The translations under genes were made by a program, and so were the position numbers. From Haloprofundus halobius (GTDB lineage Archaea; Halobacteriota; Halobacteria; Halobacteriales; Haloferacaceae): a stretch of DNA of 64,000 bases. Of this stretch, positions 34,840 through 44,614 are shown piece after piece. The notes under the pieces are model-generated. The model did not search any database. It saw only the letters and a list, made by a program, of their open reading frames with translations, and was not told the DNA's origin. The stretch is from the NCBI RefSeq assembly GCF_020097835.1, contig NZ_CP083666.1, forward strand, positions 62,001 through 126,000. The letters are read 5' to 3'. Every line of letters starts with the position of its first letter. The first letter of the stretch is position 1.

Positions 34840-36289
34840 ATGCGAAAGTGGACCAAGTATCTTGTTTGGTTCGTTCCTGCGCTCGGATTGATTCCACTAC
34901 TCACCGAGAAAATCCCGGTGACGATACACGGAGCTCGGGAGATCGCAGGATACTTTCAGTCACTCGCAATCGCACGAGCTGGATTGGCCTCATATCTCTT
35001 TTTGACCCCTGAAGTTTAGTGCCTTGCATCTTCACAGTTGGCTGACCGCACCGCTCGTCGCTCTTGGATATGTAGAAGGTGGCCGACTCATCTCTTTGGT
35101 TGCTGCGGTCGGCGCCGGAATCTGCCTGAGTCTCATAGCCCGTCGGGTTGCTGGACGCGAAGCGATGCTGCTTGCTCCCGCTCTCCTCTGGGTGCAGCCG
35201 ATGTTCATCCGCCACTCTTGGGTTTATCAGCCAGATACACTCAGTATCGCACTAACGACTGCTGCCGTTCTCACAGGGCTGCTGTTCATCGAATCGAACG
35301 ATGACCGATGGTACGTCGCTGCTCTCGTACTCCTCGTTCTCGACATTACGAACCACATGTGGGAGGCCATCGCCGCACTTCCACTCGTTGTCCTTTTTCT
35401 CCGGGACCGTCGGTGGATCCGCGCAGGCGGTGTCGTGGTTCTAACGCTCGTGACGATTCCGACAGTCATCTGGTTGACTGAACTGCAGCTAAGCGGTGCA
35501 AGTACGCTCTACACACACGGCACTCACAGCGTCGGCCTCGGCATCTTCCTCACTCCCGGGTTCTGGTTAGCCCACCTCGACTTCCATCTCTGATATCCCG
35601 TGCCGTACGGTGTCGCACTCACGATCACGCTATTCGGTTCCGTCGTCGCCTGCGTGTATTGGGCCACGCGTGCAGTTCGGACGAACGAACTACGGGCCCA
35701 CCTCCTCTGGTCGTGGCTTGCTGCTGGACTCGCGATTCCTCCACTCCTCACGAAGGGTTACACGATTCACTACTACTACTTGTGGGGATTGCTCGCACCG
35801 TTTTCCTTGACAGTAGCGATCGGTGGAAGGCACTTCCTCGAATATCTCGAACAGAAAACCTCAATCGAAGGGGAAGAAGCGCTTCTATCCGTCATCTCTG
35901 CCCTCGTGGTTGCGTCACTTCTTTACTCGGCCGTCTTCCAGATCGGTCTACTCGGTGGGTCTTCTGTTCCTGTGGCCGGACAGATCGAGGGGGAAGGTCT
36001 GGAGGCGCCGAATACGATGCAAGCGAGCGCCGAACTTCGTGAGCTCGACGCAAATCCAGACGAGATTTTGTTCGTCGGGGAATGGGAGAACGATTTCAAT
36101 AGAGATACTGGGCGGGTCGTCGTGTATAGCGATATGCTCATCCGGCAACGGACGATAACCGAGTCTGGAGGGCCGGAGCGAATCACCGATCCGGATGCGG
36201 TCCGTGATTGTTCCGACCTCGAAAACGACGAGTCGAAGATCGTTTTCCACCGAGTCAACGGAACTATCACGACCCTCGATTGTCGGTGA
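34840..36289 (+). pseudogene. GT39-like membrane glycosyltransferase, broken
   Basis: A multi-pass membrane protein gene read in pieces. ATG 34840 gives MRKWTKYLVWFVPALGLIPL up to about 35005; a +1 base in the CCCC run at 35006-35009 shifts the frame, and KFSALHLHSWLTAPLVALGY follows. A TGA at 35591-35593 then interrupts an otherwise continuous frame (HLDFHL-stop-YPVPYGVALT) to the stop at 36287. The full product would be about 480 residues with a C-terminal extracellular domain. Resembles dolichyl-phosphate-mannose-type transferases. Two lesions suggest real decay, though sequencing error is possible. Confidence 0.7.
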
Positions 36290-36373
36290 CGAATCGGTGA
36301 GAACTAGCTTTCACCGTAGGACGAAACCGATATCTACAGACAAGATGGACCACGAATTCGTTCGTAGGAACAA

Positions 36374-37495
36374 ATGAGCGGCACACCGAGTACGAGAGAG
36401 AGGATGCGAGTCGCTCTGAGCGTAGCAATACTCGCATTAGTGCTTCGACTGGCTGCCATCCCTCTTTCTATACTCCGAATTAATCCATACTCCCAAGCTG
36501 ATGTCTATGGTTTCGAGGCGGCCGCAGCAGAAACGGCATCGGCTCTCGCCAGCGGTCAACTACCGGTCGTGAGACTCGGCGACCCCACGTTGGTCTGGGG
36601 GGTGATGCTCTCTCCGTTCTGGTTCCTTCCCGGACCGAGCGCTCTCTACGCTAGAGTCGGTATCGCGTTTCTGGGAGCAGCAGCAGTCTACAACGTCGTT
36701 CTGCTCGGTATTCAGCTTCACTCCCGGCGGGCGGGTATCGTCGCTGGAGTACCATTGGCCGTCCTCCCGAGTCTCGTTCTCGTACACGCTTCCTTGCTGC
36801 GAGAGGCAGTCGTTCTCTTCGCGCTGACGTCAGTAGTTCGTCTATGGCTCGCACCGCCGCGACGACTCCGACAGACGGTACGCGTCGCGTTGGCTGTGGC
36901 GTTATTGCTGGTCGCGACCGCACTCCGAATCGAGAACGTCCCCTTCTACGCGCTCGTCGTCGGTGTCGGCATCGTCGCGACACTCCTCGAACGTGAGCGA
37001 GTTCCGTATCCGTCTCTCGCAGTACCGGCCGTCGGAATAGTGGGTGGTCTAGTCGCAGCGTCACAACTTCCGAGAGTGACCAGATACCTGACGGAGATCA
37101 GAGACGCTCGCGCACGCGGTCGAGCAGTGTACCTCGCCGACGCGCTCCCGGCGAACGGCCTCGAACTGATCGCGTTCTCGTGGGTCGCCGCGGCGTACTT
37201 CCTGTTCGCGCCGTTCCCGTGGATGGTCTCGACGCCAGCGGACCTCGTCGGGATGGCCGAGGGATTGGTGACGCTCGGGTTCGCCGTCGCGAGTATCTGG
37301 GGCGTGCGCTCTGCCGGGCGCGTCGCTCCTGCGGCGACTGTGACGCTTCTGGTCGGACTGCTCGTCGGAGCGACGCTCTACGGACTCGCGAACGCGAACT
37401 ACGGGACGACGATACGCCAGCGACAGATGTTCACGTGGGTGCTGTATCTGTTCGGGGGAATCGGCGTGTGTGAGCACTTTCGGATACGGTGGTAA
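36374..37495 (+). CDS. Multi-pass membrane protein, GT39-like
   Basis: A 373-residue integral membrane protein with about nine to ten hydrophobic segments. The first loop SQADVYGFEAAAAETASALA carries acidic residues where GT-C glycosyltransferases place their catalytic Asp/Glu, and LLREAVVLFALTSVVRLWLA is a typical central helix pair. It is probably a lipid-linked-sugar glycosyltransferase or polymerase in surface-glycan synthesis. No strong family motif fixes this, so other membrane functions remain possible. Confidence 0.65.
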   Translation: MSGTPSTRERMRVALSVAILALVLRLAAIPLSILRINPYSQADVYGFEAAAAETASALASGQLPVVRLGDPTLVWGVMLSPFWFLPGPSALYARVGIAFLGAAAVYNVVLLGIQLHSRRAGIVAGVPLAVLPSLVLVHASLLREAVVLFALTSVVRLWLAPPRRLRQTVRVALAVALLLVATALRIENVPFYALVVGVGIVATLLERERVPYPSLAVPAVGIVGGLVAASQLPRVTRYLTEIRDARARGRAVYLADALPANGLELIAFSWVAAAYFLFAPFPWMVSTPADLVGMAEGLVTLGFAVASIWGVRSAGRVAPAATVTLLVGLLVGATLYGLANANYGTTIRQRQMFTWVLYLFGGIGVCEHFRIRW

Positions 37496-37547
37496 ACCCG
37501 ACGGAAGAGAACGAGATGACCATGCTCTTGCCGTGTTGGATACGTCC

Positions 37548-38753
37548 TCAAGAGTCGTGTACGATGCTCTCGTACATCCTCTCCACCTTCTCGGTTAGAA
37601 CGTGGAAATTCCGCCGTTCACTCACGTAGTCGCGCCCCCGTTGACCCATCTGTCGTCGCTGTTCCGGTGAGGAGAGCAATTTCTCGATCGCCGCCGAAAA
37701 CTGGCCCACGTCGTAGTCGACAGCCATTCCTGCATCAGACTCTTCGAGGACTGCGCGCTGGTCGGGAGTCGCCGACGCCACTACCGGCGTAGCCAAACTC
37801 ATGTATTCGAGAGTCTTGATCGGTGCGTTCATTCGGAGAACGCTGTCTATCGGGAGCGGAGAGAGCCCGATATCCGCGGCAGCGACTGCGGCGTCAATCT
37901 CGTCTCTGTCTGTTATCCATCCGGTGAACGTGACGTTTGAAGAGACGCCCGCCTCCGAAGCGAGTCGTTTCAGCCGCTCACGCCGCTCCTTCGAGCGACC
38001 GCCGAGCATGAACAGTTCGACATCGTGCGATTGCTTTACCTCCCCGAGTACGTCGAAGAGGAACTCCAATCGACGTATCGGAGACATTGACCCCATATAG
38101 AGGAGGACGTGATCGCTTTCGACGCTGTACTTCGATTCGAACGAATCGCCGTTCGGAACTTCGTCACTCACTTCGGTTCCCGTGGGCAGCACTTCCATCG
38201 GCGTGTTGTACCCTCTACGAGAGAGGTACTCCGCCATCGCTTCGCTGATAGGGAGTAGGAGGTCGGCTTCGTCGGCGACGACTCGGCGAAGTCGCTTCCC
38301 GAGATGGCCTTTCACCCACGCCGCTCGGCTCTCGAATCCTTCACGATAGGCTTCGACGAGCGATTCCGCTTTGAGATGTGAAATCTGGTGCGCGAAGGCT
38401 ACGTCGTGAGTGTTCGCGATGTGTGCCGCGGCGAGTCCCATCGGGAGGTCGTTTCGGACGTGAACGATCTCGAAGTCGGCGAACTCGATGTCGGTCGAGA
38501 ACAGCGCGTTCTCGGTGATTCTCCCGGTTCGATAGCGGAGGTAGTTTCGGACCGGGTCGAACGCCGTCTTCGGGAGGACGTACACATCGGAGCCGTTCCA
38601 CGTGTGGCGTTCGGTTCGCTTTTGGTCCGGGTCGTCCGGCCGCATCACCCAGGTCACGTCGTGACCGCGTTCGACGAAGTTCTCGGCGTAGACATTCGTC
38701 AGGAACTGGTGGTCGCAGGGGTAGGTCCAGTCGGCGAGTAATAATATCTTCAT
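37548..38753 (-). CDS. Glycosyltransferase family 4
   Basis: A 401-residue GT-B enzyme. N-terminus MKILLLADWTYPCDHQFLTN and acceptor-domain features (FEIVHVRNDLPMGLAAAHIA); donor domain with LPTGTEVSDEVP, LLYMGSMSPIRRLEFLFDVL, VTFTGWITDRDEIDAAVAAA, IGLSPLPIDSVLRMNAPIKT and the final E in LEYMS. Likely adds a sugar in glycan assembly. It is transcribed towards the membrane-protein gene and is GC-rich relative to the AT-rich genes on its other side. Confidence 0.85.
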   Translation of the reverse strand: MKILLLADWTYPCDHQFLTNVYAENFVERGHDVTWVMRPDDPDQKRTERHTWNGSDVYVLPKTAFDPVRNYLRYRTGRITENALFSTDIEFADFEIVHVRNDLPMGLAAAHIANTHDVAFAHQISHLKAESLVEAYREGFESRAAWVKGHLGKRLRRVVADEADLLLPISEAMAEYLSRRGYNTPMEVLPTGTEVSDEVPNGDSFESKYSVESDHVLLYMGSMSPIRRLEFLFDVLGEVKQSHDVELFMLGGRSKERRERLKRLASEAGVSSNVTFTGWITDRDEIDAAVAAADIGLSPLPIDSVLRMNAPIKTLEYMSLATPVVASATPDQRAVLEESDAGMAVDYDVGQFSAAIEKLLSSPEQRRQMGQRGRDYVSERRNFHVLTEKVERMYESIVHDS

Positions 38754-38862
38754 TTCATCTTCTTCCGTTACAGCGATTGGCTAAAAGTGGCACGTTCATC
38801 GCTGTGTCTCTCTTTTGTGACCCTACTGCCATCTTTGTGAAACTATTTCAGAATCGCTCTCC

Positions 38863-40155
38863 GTGAGAATTTTATATCTAATTGGATTGGCAAAGTATGT
38901 AGTGATCGAATCTAACTCCTGGTCAGTAGATGACTATCTGACATTCCTTCATTTTCGCTACTATCCTGCCGGTGGGAAGACAGATATTCCACCACAAATT
39001 CGGAGTGCTATCTCTAATCAAACTCTTGAATATTCAAAACCTGAACTACTAGAACGTGGTGAACAGTGCATACTACAGTCAATAAAGAACCATATTAAGA
39101 ACGCTAGTGCAAATAATACGCATGTAGTCCCTCTTAGCGGTGGACTTGATTCTCGGACAATATTAGCGGCTCTAATCACGAGCAATAAGGTAGACCAACA
39201 AAATATCAAAACTGTGAGTTTTGGGTCCCCCAGAACATGGGACTTCGAGTTAGGACAACAAATTGCAAGGGCTGCAGGGGTGAAGAACATTGCAATAGAC
39301 CTTACAAGTCCTGAGGTAGATTGGTCTATTGATAATTTACTCAACGTTGCGCAGTCATCCTCGAAACCAGTACCAATCTTAGAAGCGCGGGCAAACCGAC
39401 TACCTGTCGAAAATTTCGAATCAAAAAACACCATCTTTTGGTCTGGATTCATGGGGGACCCTAGCGTGGGATCTCACCAGCCCTCAAATCCTCATAGAGA
39501 TTGGGAGCTAGCCAAATCCGAGTTCATAGACAATAATTTGATTATAGGTGATTCACCACTACATAAGCCAGATTTCGTTGGTCAACTACCAAGTGAAGCA
39601 TATTTTGATGAATCTCTTCTGACCTATGAAGAACAATTAGACTTTGCTATTAGACAGGAGAACTATATCCGACCAACAGTTGTACCTGATGAACAATATC
39701 TCACACCATTTGCCTGTGATGAGTGGCTCTCCTTCTGGCTAAACATTCCGAGAGACCAACGTAGAGGCCGTAAGTTGTTTAGACAGGTTGTTTATTCAGC
39801 ATTTCCTGATCTATTTTCACTCCCGTCTAGCACAAATTACGGACTTCCAATCACGTCTTCAAGATTACAGGGTAATCTCAATGGTGTAAAGGAAATCGCC
39901 AAAAATTGGTTGTATAGTAAGATATATAAGAAAACTTATACGCATCCCAATACCAATTATTTAAATTTCGAATCAGCAATTCGAGGCCCTCACCAGTTAC
40001 ATAAAAGTGCCGAATATCTCCTAGAATCATTCGAAGAACGAGACATCTTGGAGATTAATCTTAGCTCAATATGGGACCAGCATCAGGCCGGTGAAGATCA
40101 TACTGAGTTGATCCGTTCGGTCATGTCTCTTGAATCGCACCTATTGTCCAATTAG
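38863..40155 (+). CDS. Asparagine-synthase-like amidotransferase
   Basis: A 430-residue protein with the PP-loop ATP-pyrophosphatase motif SGGLDS (92-97) of asparagine synthetase B-type enzymes. The N-terminal 60 residues retain only the tail of the usual domain order (DDYLTFLHFRYYPAGGKTDI); no glutaminase Cys2 is present, so ammonia or another donor would be needed. Related enzymes aminate or amidate sugars in surface-polysaccharide clusters. Start is GTG 38863. The gene is strongly AT-rich, pointing to transfer from a different source. Confidence 0.78.
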   Translation: MRILYLIGLAKYVVIESNSWSVDDYLTFLHFRYYPAGGKTDIPPQIRSAISNQTLEYSKPELLERGEQCILQSIKNHIKNASANNTHVVPLSGGLDSRTILAALITSNKVDQQNIKTVSFGSPRTWDFELGQQIARAAGVKNIAIDLTSPEVDWSIDNLLNVAQSSSKPVPILEARANRLPVENFESKNTIFWSGFMGDPSVGSHQPSNPHRDWELAKSEFIDNNLIIGDSPLHKPDFVGQLPSEAYFDESLLTYEEQLDFAIRQENYIRPTVVPDEQYLTPFACDEWLSFWLNIPRDQRRGRKLFRQVVYSAFPDLFSLPSSTNYGLPITSSRLQGNLNGVKEIAKNWLYSKIYKKTYTHPNTNYLNFESAIRGPHQLHKSAEYLLESFEERDILEINLSSIWDQHQAGEDHTELIRSVMSLESHLLSN

Positions 40156-41060
40156 TGGCCCATATCGAACAGCCCTTTAATTAGGTGGGCCGCCATTGAT
40201 TTCACGTCTTTTAATTTAAACTGCCGAATTGCTCTAAATAGAATGATTGCCCGCTCCTCTTTGCGATTTGTAACTACAGTCTTACCCATACTCGTGAAGT
40301 ATATGCGATTTTTGTCCAGTCTATTTATTTCATGAATTGCGTCTGTCACGTCCCCTCCTTGACGAGCTCCATGACCATCCACTTCTTTGAGTCGGCCGTG
40401 GAAAATCTTCACTCTTCGACTCACACGGCCGTACGTTCTGAAAATACAATTGTACTCACGGGTTAGCGTGTGTATACCTACATTTGACTTGTAGAGAGAG
40501 CGTCTAAACGAGGCTTGATCTGGGGGGTGATCCATGACATAATCACAATCATGTCTATACCCTTCTCTCCAATCTGAAAATAAATTGGATACATCATCAT
40601 TAGCTTTGAATGCGATTACCCCAGTATTGTATTCTGGCACACCTTCGGGTAGTGTGTTTATCGGATGGTTTTTGGGAATATTTACCTCACCAAAGTTGTA
40701 TTCAGTAAGATTATGTGATGCAGCCACATCCCACTCGTTTAGAATCTCAAATAATTCTTCAACCCCGTCTTCAAGATAGATATCTGTATCAAAATATATT
40801 GTCTTTTTAAACGGGGTTTTGTGTATATTTTGGACTTTAACGCCAAAGTCACCCGAATTAGTCTGTGAATTGAGTGTGATATCAAAAATACTTGGAGGAG
40901 AATCAACCCATCTTTCGCTGGTAATGAGTGCAATCGGAATATCTCCCATAGTATCTCTAACGGTCTGGGCAGATTTCACCGCTTCCCTAAGAAAATTTTC
41001 TTCGGTTGCAATATATAAAATGCCTCTCTCCGGAGAAGACGCAGAAACATTCTCGAACAT
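40152..41060 (-). CDS. Putative nucleotide-sugar glycosyltransferase
   Basis: A 302-residue GT-A type protein. Strands GILYIATEENFLREAVKSAQ and IPIALITSE start a Rossmann-like fold, and KKTIYFDTDIYLEDG carries a DxD motif (D91-D93) for metal/nucleotide-sugar binding. EYNTGVIAFKAN and HPPDQASFRRSLY match the acceptor side of glycosyltransferase family 8-like proteins. Convergent with the preceding gene, overlapping by 4 nt at the stops. AT-rich like its neighbour. Confidence 0.75.
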   Translation of the reverse strand: MFENVSASSPERGILYIATEENFLREAVKSAQTVRDTMGDIPIALITSERWVDSPPSIFDITLNSQTNSGDFGVKVQNIHKTPFKKTIYFDTDIYLEDGVEELFEILNEWDVAASHNLTEYNFGEVNIPKNHPINTLPEGVPEYNTGVIAFKANDDVSNLFSDWREGYRHDCDYVMDHPPDQASFRRSLYKSNVGIHTLTREYNCIFRTYGRVSRRVKIFHGRLKEVDGHGARQGGDVTDAIHEINRLDKNRIYFTSMGKTVVTNRKEERAIILFRAIRQFKLKDVKSMAAHLIKGLFDMGH

Positions 41061-41148
41061 ACAAAATTGACCTGTTTAGCATTAGAAAAATCTTCCCATC
41101 AGATACTGGTTCGCCCAATTTCAACTTTCCTGTCAATTGTGAGTGCCT

Positions 41149-42963
41149 CTATGCAGACTGTACGTTATACAGCTTTCCGTATACTCCATCGTTTGAGAGA
41201 AGTTCTGCATGTGTTCCAGATTCTACTACTCGCCCCTTCTCCATCGTGTAAATCCGATCAGCGTTCGTCACCGTCGACAACCGGTGCGCGATGACCAGCA
41301 TCGCGTAGTCGCGCTCCATCGCCTCGATACCCTCGTGCACTTGCTTCTCCAGGGACGTGTCGAGGTCGCTCGTCGCCTCGTCGAGCACCAGCAGGTCGGC
41401 GTCCTTCAACAGCGCTCGCGCGATGGCGACGCGCTGGCGCTGTCCGCCTGAGAGCATCACGCCCTGGTCGCCGAGCACCGTCTCGTAGCCGTTCGGCAGG
41501 TCGTCGAGGAACTCGGTGATCTGGGCGATTTCGCAGGCCGTTTCGAGTTCGTCCTGCGAGACGTCTCGATTGCCGATGGTGACGTTCCGTTTGAGCGTGT
41601 CGTTGAAGATGTGGGGGTCCTGTCTGACCACGGAGACGCGCGAACGCCACTCGTCGATGTCGACCTCCGTATGTGGCGTGCCGTCGGCCGAAATCGACCC
41701 CTCGTCTGGGGTGTACATCCGCGCGAGCAGCGAGACGATAGTCGACTTTCCGGCCCCCGAGGGGCCGACGAACGCGACGAACTCTCCCCGGTCGACGGCG
41801 AACTCGACGCCGCGAAGCACGGGTTCATTCTCCTCGTCGTAGCTGAACCAGACGTCGTCGAACGCGACGGTGTCGATGCGGTCGGGGAGCTGCTTCCGAC
41901 CATCGCCGGGTTCGCGACTCGCCGAGAGCTCCGCGACGAACGCCTGCGTTCGGACGAGATGCGGAAGCTCACCCTCGACGCGGTAGACGAGTCGGTTCAG
42001 GTTGCTCACCTTCGGCCCGAGTCGGAACATCGCGAAGAGGAACACGCCGAGCGCGCCGAGTTCGAGCGACGAGAACGTCAGCGCGGCGTAGATGAGGACG
42101 AACACGCTCACCGCCGTCACCAACTGATAGAAGTTCGTGATCGCCGACTCGTTGCGGAGCAGTTTGATCCGCGAGCGCTCGAACTGCTGGACCGACTCGG
42201 TGAACCCCTCCCGAAGTTCGTCGGCGAGACCGAACAGTTTCACGTCGCGTATCCCCTGCGTTCCGGCCTGTGCGTTCTCCTGAATCCCCTCCTTCGCGTC
42301 AGCGACCTCATCACCCAGCGAGTAGCCGCCCTCCAGAACGTTCCGGAACAGGACCGCCACCGAAGCGAGGAGCGCTGCCGTGACGACGGTCAGTACGGGC
42401 GCGAGATACAGCGCGATGGCGACGTACATCAGCGACAGTAGCGCCTGCTCGACCGTCTGGAGCGCGTAGCGAATCACGCGCCCGGCGTACTCCGCCTGCG
42501 TGACGATGGCGTTGAGGATATCGTCGGATCCCTCCGTGTCGAAGTAACCGATTTCGGCGTCGAGTGCGTTGTCGAACGCCTCCTCCTGTAGGTACCGAAC
42601 GTACTGCGTCTCTATCGCTCCGCGGAACCACCCGACGAGGAAGCTCGACGTGAACCGGACGGTCATAATCGTCACGACGCCCACGACGAGATAGCCCATC
42701 GTGAACGGGATTCCGAGGAAACTGTAGAGAGTGAGAAACAATCCGAGCAACCCGTCCGCCTCCCCCGGGTTGACGCCGCCTGACTGGGCGAGTTCGACGA
42801 TGGGAAGGATGAAACTCAGTCCGAACCCTTCCAGCACCGCGGCGACGACGCTGAAGAAGACGACTGCGGAGGCGAGTTTCGGCTTGAATTTTGCGACTCG
42901 ATACATCGCGCGAAGCTTCTGACGCCAGCCGAGTCCGACGTTCGTATCCTGGAGAGTAGACAT
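41149..42963 (-). CDS. ABC transporter, fused permease/ATPase (flippase-like)
   Basis: A 604-residue exporter with six transmembrane segments in residues about 30-310 and an ATPase domain: Walker A GPSGAGKST (400-408), Q-loop VVRQDP, signature LSGGQ (504-508), Walker B LLVLDEATSD (525-534), H-loop IAHRLS. It resembles MsbA/PglK-like proteins that move lipid-linked oligosaccharides across the membrane and fits the glycan region. The last 30 or so codons (41149 to about 41250) are AT-rich while the rest is GC-rich, a likely recombination junction. Confidence 0.87.
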   Translation of the reverse strand: MSTLQDTNVGLGWRQKLRAMYRVAKFKPKLASAVVFFSVVAAVLEGFGLSFILPIVELAQSGGVNPGEADGLLGLFLTLYSFLGIPFTMGYLVVGVVTIMTVRFTSSFLVGWFRGAIETQYVRYLQEEAFDNALDAEIGYFDTEGSDDILNAIVTQAEYAGRVIRYALQTVEQALLSLMYVAIALYLAPVLTVVTAALLASVAVLFRNVLEGGYSLGDEVADAKEGIQENAQAGTQGIRDVKLFGLADELREGFTESVQQFERSRIKLLRNESAITNFYQLVTAVSVFVLIYAALTFSSLELGALGVFLFAMFRLGPKVSNLNRLVYRVEGELPHLVRTQAFVAELSASREPGDGRKQLPDRIDTVAFDDVWFSYDEENEPVLRGVEFAVDRGEFVAFVGPSGAGKSTIVSLLARMYTPDEGSISADGTPHTEVDIDEWRSRVSVVRQDPHIFNDTLKRNVTIGNRDVSQDELETACEIAQITEFLDDLPNGYETVLGDQGVMLSGGQRQRVAIARALLKDADLLVLDEATSDLDTSLEKQVHEGIEAMERDYAMLVIAHRLSTVTNADRIYTMEKGRVVESGTHAELLSNDGVYGKLYNVQSA

Positions 42964-43137
42964 GGAGCTAACCGGGGTCCGTTGAAGAATTTCTCAATGG
43001 GGCGAATACAAAACAGCGTCGTTATGCTACGATGTTGTCACCGAATCACCTGTGGTAATTCATATTGGTTACTGCTGTTAATTGGTAGTATATTTATTTG
43101 TATTAAACTAAATTATCTTGCTATGTTCGTAGAGAGG

Positions 43138-44403
43138 CTATATATACCCTAAATCAGAGAGATGAGACTGGATATTCTCTGGGATACGCTGTTCTTCTGA
43201 CTTCTCCTCGTTCTTTTCTAACGTAGAAACAAGCTCTCTCAATTCGCGCTGTAAATACTCATTTTTGTCATTTCCATTGTTTTCTATGTTCCATCCGTTG
43301 ACGGTCTCGAACCCAAAAGAACCCTCTGATGTTATAATTCCATTCTGTCGTGTGTCATACTTTTGGATCGTCTCTTCACTCATTCCACATTCTTGCAGGT
43401 ATTCAATTTGACTTGGACGGATTCCATGATATTCTGTTAATATTGGTTCTGAATCAATTTTGGAAAGAAGATTTCGCCCACGTGACGGATGTTCTACCTC
43501 GCTAACGGATAAGACGGTTTGATGGATATCTAATAACGAAACTACATCAGATCGCTGTGTAGAATCTTCATTAGGTGCAATGATTGCTAGTGGGACGTGT
43601 GTTAGTTCAGAGTATAATCCATGCCAGTGGTGACAAAGTCCGTATTCACCGAATAATTCACCATGATCAGAACAGAGTATTATATACTCGAAATCATCTT
43701 TTATTGTGTTGTACAGCTCTTCACATCTTTCTGATAAGTACTCCCCAGTTTTAACGTAATTATCCCAACAGTTTCGGTGTTCTTCTATATCTCCAAATGG
43801 CTCAAACTCGTTATCCAAATGTGATGAATGGGCCTCCATCAAATTAATATAGAGAAATTCACGATCTCCAAAATTTGTCTTTTTAGCTTGGTTAATTACT
43901 TCTTCTGTACCATTGAAGCTATTCGTTTTTGCTTCCCAACCAAACTTAAACGAACGAACCGTCTCATAATCCTCGAAAACACAATTCAACATGGCTAGCG
44001 AATACGCCAGCCAAGTGGGCTTATTTGACTCCGAAATGTATTTCCTCCAAGGGAAAATACGTTCCTCGGTGATCTGAGCTCTACCAATTGGAATAAACTG
44101 ACTAAACCCTTTATCAAATCCTTGCTGGCACATTAAGAGGTTTTCACACCATGCACGCGTAGTATATCCTTCTCTCTGTAACAACTCGGGAAGCACTAAA
44201 ATATCTTCACGCAGTTTTTCGCTTTTCGCGTGAACGCCGCTTTCACTTGGGTACTTTCCTGTAAACATTGCACCATGAACCGGGATCGTGTAATGGCTTG
44301 GTGCCCATGCGTTCTCAAAATTCACTCCTGGTATCCAGTCGAAAAAGCGGTCAAAAACATCTTTCCGAAGCGTATCAAGCGTGATTACCGCAATATTCGT
44401 CAT
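43138..44403 (-). CDS. Sulfatase/alkaline-phosphatase superfamily enzyme
   Basis: A 421-residue cytoplasmic-type protein without a signal peptide. Metal ligands appear in VITLDTLRKD near the N-terminus and LCSDHGELFGEYGLCHH. The nucleophile region APSHYTIPVHGAMFTGKYPS has Ser/Thr in place of the Cys used by formylglycine sulfatases, so it may be a phosphodiesterase/phosphotransferase-like member. Haloarchaeal glycan loci often hold such enzymes for sulfate or phosphate decoration. Strongly AT-rich; C-terminus HLSDLGYI is typical of the family. Confidence 0.8.
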   Translation of the reverse strand: MTNIAVITLDTLRKDVFDRFFDWIPGVNFENAWAPSHYTIPVHGAMFTGKYPSESGVHAKSEKLREDILVLPELLQREGYTTRAWCENLLMCQQGFDKGFSQFIPIGRAQITEERIFPWRKYISESNKPTWLAYSLAMLNCVFEDYETVRSFKFGWEAKTNSFNGTEEVINQAKKTNFGDREFLYINLMEAHSSHLDNEFEPFGDIEEHRNCWDNYVKTGEYLSERCEELYNTIKDDFEYIILCSDHGELFGEYGLCHHWHGLYSELTHVPLAIIAPNEDSTQRSDVVSLLDIHQTVLSVSEVEHPSRGRNLLSKIDSEPILTEYHGIRPSQIEYLQECGMSEETIQKYDTRQNGIITSEGSFGFETVNGWNIENNGNDKNEYLQRELRELVSTLEKNEEKSEEQRIPENIQSHLSDLGYI

Positions 44404-44614
44404 TGAGGCCTAATCTAACGCATACCAAATAATTCTTGTCTTTCCAGTAAAGACAAATAAAAACAATATATCTCTATCTATATGTGCATTCCAATCATAA
44501 ATTGAGCCAAATTCAACTTCCTGATTGTAAGACTACATTTCGGGAGGATCGACCCGGAACGAATTAGTCCCCTGATGCGTCTGTCCGAGATATGCTCGAA
44601 TCCGGTGGTTCTCG

